A stretch of 46,904 nt of DNA. Source: Maridesulfovibrio zosterae DSM 11974 (GTDB taxonomy: Bacteria; Desulfobacterota; Desulfovibrionia; Desulfovibrionales; Desulfovibrionaceae). Positions 43,801 to 46,904 of the stretch are shown in pieces. Location: the NCBI RefSeq assembly GCF_000425265.1, contig NZ_AUDC01000015.1:164228-211131 (forward strand), in the 5' to 3' direction. The notes beneath the pieces are model-generated. The model saw only the letters and a program-made list of their open reading frames with translations. It did no database searches and was not told where the DNA came from. Every line of letters begins with the position of its first letter. Position 1 is the stretch's first letter. The position numbers were made by a program, and so were the translations under genes.

Positions 43801-43865
43801 TCGTCAACCGATACAGGCAGATCTTTCTGAGCCCGAGGATTTTGTGTATTTTTTTTCTTTGTCAT
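40821..43865 (-). CDS. CheB-CheR-PAS hybrid chemotaxis-type signalling protein
   Basis: A 1014-aa protein. A CheB methylesterase domain (about 30-215) has Ser in GIGASAGG, His in VQHLAPDHKS and Asp in SGTGSDGTLG. A CheR methyltransferase domain (about 235-505) has VWSTGCSTGEEAYSIAILLQ, IFATDIDSQAIATARSGLY and CRNLLIYM. A PAS-like region is followed by a striking Glu/Ser/Asn-rich coiled coil (EELETSNEELKSSNEEMQSI repeated, about 700-770). Then come two PAS domains (about 780-1005). This matches known CheB/CheR/PAS fusions thought to sense signals and modify receptors or rewire phosphorelays. The ATG at 43865 is chosen over TTG at 43901; AAAGG lies 8 nt before it. The downstream histidine kinase is coupled. 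Confidence 0.93.
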   Translation of the reverse strand: MTKKKNTQNPRAQKDLPVSVDEIKSDSKQGHETILPIVGIGASAGGLAAFEAFFSGMPADVDPGMAFVLVQHLAPDHKSLLTELIRRYTRMRVFEVEDGMEVLPNCAYIIPPDRDMSFLNGRLQLIKPVAPRGQRLPIDFFFRSLAQSQHEAAIGIVLSGTGSDGTLGVRSIKGEGGMVIAQTPDSCEYDGMPRSAIATGLVDYELSPPEMASHIIAYVSKIYGSTLQTTAKPKSISENSLQKICILLRSQMGHDFSMYKPSTIHRRIERRMAIHQIDMMDAYIQYLQQTPVEVEALFRDLLIGVTSFFRDPAVFKVLEEQVIPKIFAGKSVDSSIRVWSTGCSTGEEAYSIAILLQEYMEATKQHFKVHIFATDIDSQAIATARSGLYPASILTDVTPERIARFFTIENDGSVYRIHKNIRDMLIFSEQDVIKDPPFSKLDCIACRNLLIYMGGELQKKLIPLFHYALRPGGVLFLGTSETVGDFSDLFSVIDRKSKLYLRKEDLNGRIPSTIGRFLSPMLPVEPSPYRRISIKEISPVQQPLRELTEQTLLQQFAPAGVLVNAHGDILYLHGRTGQYLEPAQGVAGVNNILKMAREGLRRQLSIALHKTRTSNETTRNPALQVKTNGHFTSVDLAVCPVSTDLTEFESPLYLVILKPTSQFDCELVQKNDLLGLGKVVDGADEGDDMDVATLRHELLAKDEYLQSTIEELETSNEELKSSNEEMQSINEELQSSNEELETSKEELQSVNEELATVNTELQNKLTDLSHANNDMSNLLSGTGIATIFVDNRLCIMRFTPAATRIINLIPVDIGRPVGHIVSKMVGYDSLVTDVQSVLETLLPKELEVQTAEEKWYTMRIQPYRTLENVIEGVVITFVDITEMKKSHVLLQEAYDQLRLAVIVRDSQDAIIVLNTDGDILEWNPSAQRIFGWTEEEALTLRLQDMLPEDIQSQELENIRLVAAGDVPVPYKTRRMNKDGQVLTVWLTASLLADDAGHVYAMAVTHRITMKRDNT

Positions 43866-44346
43866 GAGGATACCTTTATTTGCAGCTATATTATATATCA
43901 AGCTATTGCCTTGTAAGATGAAAGTGAGCCAGGCACCTTTAATGCTGACAAATTGAAACTTTATTAACTAATAAATTAATAAATTCTAAAATTTAGCAAC
44001 TGGAATACCGCCACAGCTTGAGGTGATTTTTAACGCCGGGTCAGAGGAAATGGAAGGAATTTTTCAACAAGTCAGATCGTCGTGACCAGTTTACGCATGC
44101 AGGGGACGATAATGCCTATTAACTTAGCACATATTACCCTGCGAAAAAAGAATTATCTCCATTAGTTATTTTATGCCAATTGCCAGGATTTCCTCGCTTA
44201 AAAATTATTTCATTTAAAGTACATGAAAAGCATCAACTGGCCATTGCAAACCTACATGTGTTGGGACATGATTTAATCAGAATATCTCCAATATTTTGCA
44301 ATACCGCAAGTGACGTAACTCAAGTAGTTGAAGCAACAAAACAGGA
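43866..44346. other. Intergenic region between the signalling and type VI accessory operons
   Basis: 481 bp, AT-rich near 43960-44010. Only very short frames with weak ribosome sites are present, and I see no gene or terminator that I would defend. The promoter of the CheB-CheR operon must lie in its left part. Confidence 0.5.
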
Positions 44347-45165
44347 CTACTTGTCTTGCTTCTTAGATTCTTTCATTCCAGCCTTGCGGGCTTCAAATAT
44401 CCCTTTATCAATAGGATAAACAATACATTCCCCATTTACCTTCCCTTTAAATGCGGCACATGCCTCTTTTGCTTTAGCTTTATCGGGAAAAGTTCCAAGA
44501 ATAACTGCATACCATAGCCTGCTTTTCTTATCATAAAGAGGAACCACACTTGCCTTTATTCCCTCATTTTTCAGATTAGCAACCTCAGTCCCAGCAGATC
44601 GCGGGGTGAGAAATGACCCAACCTGCGCCAGCCAAAGTGGAATTCCTGCTTTTCCCGGAACAAGAGCCGCTTTATCAATCGGCACAATTGAGGCTGCTAT
44701 TTTACCCTGCTGTTGAAGACGTTTTGCCTCGGCACTGGCTGTTGCCATATCTGTAAAATTTCCAGTCCACACAACATAGACTGGCGGAGATTTTTCCTGA
44801 ATATGTACTTCCGCTTTAAATCCCAGTCCGGCTACTCGTGCAGCCTCTTTTTCTGCAGAATTCAGGCTGAGATATGATCCAACCTGCAAGGTCAATACAT
44901 TAGAATTTGTTACTGAGGAACCGTTTGTTGCGACGGTGTTACTGGTCTTTCTTCTTGGATAGACAATGGCAGGCAATGCTGTGGAGTTGACTATGTACTG
45001 TGGTGGTGATGCAACCTGCCCCTTCACTTGAGATTTAGTTGCATTCGAAGCAGACCCCATATTTTCGGATATAAGCATTCCTGCAAACAAAACAGCTCCG
45101 AGCAGAGATAAAATAAACCCTGTTATGGCTACATAAAGAAGAACTTTCATTTTGGTCTTAACCAT
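44347..45165 (-). CDS. Membrane-anchored protein with two SPOR domains
   Basis: A 272-aa protein with one N-terminal membrane helix (about 8-30; VLLYVAITGFILSLLGAVLF) and a Ser/Thr-rich linker. Two SPOR-like domains follow: LTLQVGSYLSLNSAEKEAAR to the end of the first (about 90-160), and LWLAQVGSFLTPRSAGTEVA (about 180-255). SPOR domains bind denuded septal peptidoglycan. ATAGAGGAAAT before the ATG at 45165 decides the start; the frame stays open to 45207, where it would overlap the PAAR-like gene. It is the last gene of a vgrG-led operon, which is unusual. It might anchor or open peptidoglycan for type VI assembly (inference). Confidence 0.85.
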   Translation of the reverse strand: MVKTKMKVLLYVAITGFILSLLGAVLFAGMLISENMGSASNATKSQVKGQVASPPQYIVNSTALPAIVYPRRKTSNTVATNGSSVTNSNVLTLQVGSYLSLNSAEKEAARVAGLGFKAEVHIQEKSPPVYVVWTGNFTDMATASAEAKRLQQQGKIAASIVPIDKAALVPGKAGIPLWLAQVGSFLTPRSAGTEVANLKNEGIKASVVPLYDKKSRLWYAVILGTFPDKAKAKEACAAFKGKVNGECIVYPIDKGIFEARKAGMKESKKQDK

Positions 45166-45175
45166 AATATTTCCT

Positions 45176-45562
45176 CTATGGAACGGTTGTAGTAAACTGT
45201 CCGGCACTGACGATTGATATACTACCCGCCCACATACACATAAGGGTTGAACTGTTATTCAAAGCAGGCATTTTCCCGAGTAGAACCGTTGGCGAACCGG
45301 TAATCCACGGAGCAACGAGACTCGGGATGCAGGGCATCGGAGTCAGTACGCCTAAGGCCGCAGCCGTGGCGGAAGCAACTGTGGGATTGGCCAGCGAAGT
45401 ACACATAGCAAATCCCGGCACATTCACCATAGGAATATAATCCATGATATTTGCCGCCGGAGTAGAACACATAACTCTGTTCATAGGCATGACCACCAAG
45501 GAGCATGGCGCGACTCCGAATGAACACTGGAGCATAGCCCCTGAAACAACCAGTTGTGACAT
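45176..45562 (-). CDS. PAAR-like protein, DUF4280 family
   Basis: A 128-aa protein. LVVSGAMLQCSFGVAPCSLVV at the N-terminus, repeated Pro-Met and Cys residues (MCSTPAANIMDYIPM, GFAMCTSLANP) and IPSLVAPWITGSPTVLLGKM are characteristic of DUF4280, a PAAR-like family. These small conical proteins sharpen the VgrG spike tip of type VI secretion or contractile injection systems. No toxin extension is present, so any effector must be a separate protein. The ATG at 45562 starts just after the stop of the MORN-like gene. The order vgrG, repeat protein, PAAR-like, SPOR forms one tight operon. Confidence 0.85.
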   Translation of the reverse strand: MSQLVVSGAMLQCSFGVAPCSLVVMPMNRVMCSTPAANIMDYIPMVNVPGFAMCTSLANPTVASATAAALGVLTPMPCIPSLVAPWITGSPTVLLGKMPALNNSSTLMCMWAGSISIVSAGQFTTTVP

Positions 45563-45564
45563 GC

Positions 45565-46221
45565 CTACTTGCCCCCGAAGATTGCCTGATGCCAGGATTT
45601 CTTCTTGGTCGAAAGTTCGTCAATAAGCTTTTGTGACAGAACGTTTCCTTTCTCGTACTGTACTTGCCTTTCCAGTTCTCCGGATTCCGAAAAAGTTAAA
45701 GACTCGCCATGTTTCAACCCTTCTACCCAATGTGTTTTTTCACGTATTGTACCGGAAGAAAAAAGTTGTTCAGCTGATCCATGCAACATTCCATTCTGAT
45801 AGTTCAACCGTTGCATCAGTTCACCCTGCTCCCCGTAAACAAGTGATTCTCCTTCTTGCTTTCCATGCAGAAGGGTCGTTTTCGCCGCCAACTGTCCATT
45901 AGGATGCCATACCTGCATGATACCATTTGGCTCGTTATTTACATAGTTCATAAGAATATGAGGCCGCTGGTGTTCAAAAGTACGAAGTTCGCCATTGAGC
46001 TTTCCATTTTGCATATTCGAAACCTGCACAAGATGCCCATCCTCATCAAACCGCCGCACTTCTCCTTCTACTACGCCATGTTGATATTCCATCTGTTGCA
46101 CTATACGCCCCTCGGAATTGAACATATGTCCTGTCCCGTGCGGCTTGCCATCTTTCAAAGGAACCCTGAACAGGATATTTCCCTGATCGTCACGCTGTAC
46201 GTAATCATTATCCTCATTCAT
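45565..46221 (-). CDS. MORN/YwqK-like repeat protein of the vgrG operon
   Basis: A 218-aa protein made of about seven repeats of roughly 23 residues with the pattern G-x-x-x-G-x-x-x-x-Y/F-x-x-x-G-x-L. Examples are DGKPHGTGHMFNSEGRIVQQ, NGKLNGELRTFE and NEPNGIMQVWHPNGQL. This is the YwqK/MORN_2 type repeat, common in proteins annotated as antitoxin-like or cargo-associated. The ATG at 46221 is preferred over 46260, because GGAG lies 8 nt upstream of it. Its place between vgrG and the PAAR-like gene suggests a chaperone, adaptor or immunity role in type VI secretion; that is inference. Confidence 0.75.
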   Translation of the reverse strand: MNEDNDYVQRDDQGNILFRVPLKDGKPHGTGHMFNSEGRIVQQMEYQHGVVEGEVRRFDEDGHLVQVSNMQNGKLNGELRTFEHQRPHILMNYVNNEPNGIMQVWHPNGQLAAKTTLLHGKQEGESLVYGEQGELMQRLNYQNGMLHGSAEQLFSSGTIREKTHWVEGLKHGESLTFSESGELERQVQYEKGNVLSQKLIDELSTKKKSWHQAIFGGK

Positions 46222-46269
46222 ACTGCGCTCCCTGCACGAAGCTGCATAATTTCGAATCATATCAATTCA

Positions 46270-46904
46270 CTAATTTATACTGACCATACCGCCTTTAACT
46301 GTCAGTGCACCTCCTCCGTCAACCTCGCCCGAAGCATCTCCTTTAACTGAAAAACTGAGCCCTTGTACTGTGATGGATGTAGAGGCCTTATGTGTTGCGC
46401 TCATACCGGCTTCAGTATTCAGGTCCTGCCCCCCTTTCACCGTCACATTCTGCCCTGCTTTTATGGTAACATTGCCGTCAGATGAGATGGTGATGTCGCC
46501 AGTTACTTTCAAGGTCATGGCTCCCTTAACAGTGAGATTGTAGTCACCATCAACAGTTGCTGTGTAGTCAGCTTTGTTGGTTCGCGTTTCAGCATCTTCC
46601 ACCGTAACACTGCGTGTACCTTTTACATGATGGGTTTCAGTTCCTTTCTGGATGTCCAGAGAACGGTTGCCCTCTTCCAGCGTCAGGGTATCGTCAGCTT
46701 TTTTGATGGTAGTAGTACGTTCGTTTTCAATGGTAGTATTCATATCCTTTTGCGCATGAATGAACACTTCCTCCTCACCGGCCTTATCCTCAAAACGCAG
46801 CTCATTAGAACCTTGCGCATCCTTGCTGGAATTGGTTTTAATAACTGTACGTGTGGCGTTATCCGGTAGAGTGTAAGGTACAGTCTGGTTTGCATTATAA
46901 ACCG
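46270..46904 (-). CDS. vgrG: VgrG/TssI type VI secretion spike protein, C-terminal part (cut by window edge)
   Basis: The frame is open from the window edge at 46904 to the stop at 46270, about 210 residues. GSNELRFEDKAGEEEVFIHA is the VgrG hallmark at the join between the OB-fold/gp5 part and the beta-helix needle. It is followed by QKDMNTTIENERTTTI and many short Thr/Val/Gly repeats such as TVKGAMTLKVTGDITISSDG, typical of the triple-stranded beta helix. VgrG trimers form the puncturing spike of the secretion tube. The end GGALTVKGGMVSIN matches a VgrG without added effector domain. The N-terminal part lies outside the window. Confidence 0.92.
   Translation of the reverse strand, partial: VYNANQTVPYTLPDNATRTVIKTNSSKDAQGSNELRFEDKAGEEEVFIHAQKDMNTTIENERTTTIKKADDTLTLEEGNRSLDIQKGTETHHVKGTRSVTVEDAETRTNKADYTATVDGDYNLTVKGAMTLKVTGDITISSDGNVTIKAGQNVTVKGGQDLNTEAGMSATHKASTSITVQGLSFSVKGDASGEVDGGGALTVKGGMVSIN

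Noticed and set aside
44180-44419. Plus-strand 79-codon frame before the SPOR gene
   Set aside because: No ribosome site before its ATG and its end runs antisense into the SPOR protein gene.

Overview
The window looks like a piece of a marine, anaerobic, metabolically versatile Gram-negative chromosome. Its two complete TRAP transporter sets, indolepyruvate:ferredoxin oxidoreductase, ADP-forming acyl-CoA synthetases, CheB/CheR-PAS signalling protein and type VI secretion genes would fit a Desulfovibrio-type deltaproteobacterium (Desulfovibrionales). That assignment is inference from gene content; no rRNA, tRNA or other phylogenetic marker is present.

Layout. Positions 1-434 hold the N-terminal part of a nickel/cobalt-type metal permease whose loop is a tandem 18-bp repeat coding for His/Asp/Glu. 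Two TTTGA/TCAAA palindromes precede it. At 748-1884 is a zinc aspartoacylase/succinylglutamate desuccinylase-like protein. At 2022-9013 is a leftward block: sensor kinase and OmpR-type regulator (11-nt overlap), a small DUF4405-like membrane protein, and an AcrA/AcrB-type RND pump without an outer-membrane partner. At 9336-11237 are ybaK, a DUF2391-like membrane protein and a YitT-family protein.

Positions 11.6-19.7 kb form a catabolic regulon around a LacI-type regulator. AldA-type aldehyde dehydrogenase and an MBL-fold hydrolase run left. LacI, TRAP DctP-Q-M and a glycerophosphodiester phosphodiesterase run right. Two matching LacI-type operators lie in the divergent promoter region. A 1057-residue membrane protein of unknown function with PHP-like motifs follows (19775-22948).

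Positions 23.1-39.2 kb look like a 2-oxo/2-hydroxy/amino-acid module. A leftward operon encodes a newly noted 58-aa protein, a D-2-hydroxyacid dehydrogenase, a fused IorA-IorB oxidoreductase and an ADP-forming acyl-CoA synthetase. A rightward operon encodes a second TRAP set and a FadR-type regulator. After these come a membrane protein/cytidylate-kinase-like fusion, a PLP aminotransferase and a second ADP-forming acyl-CoA synthetase with permuted domain order. The logic would be import, transamination or dehydrogenation to a 2-oxo acid, oxidative decarboxylation to acyl-CoA with reduced ferredoxin, then ATP from the CoA thioester.

Positions 39.6-43.9 kb carry a two-gene signalling operon (CheB-CheR-PAS hybrid and PAS histidine kinase). 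The window ends in a leftward type VI secretion accessory operon: VgrG C-terminus, MORN/YwqK-like repeat protein, DUF4280 PAAR-like protein and a double-SPOR membrane protein.
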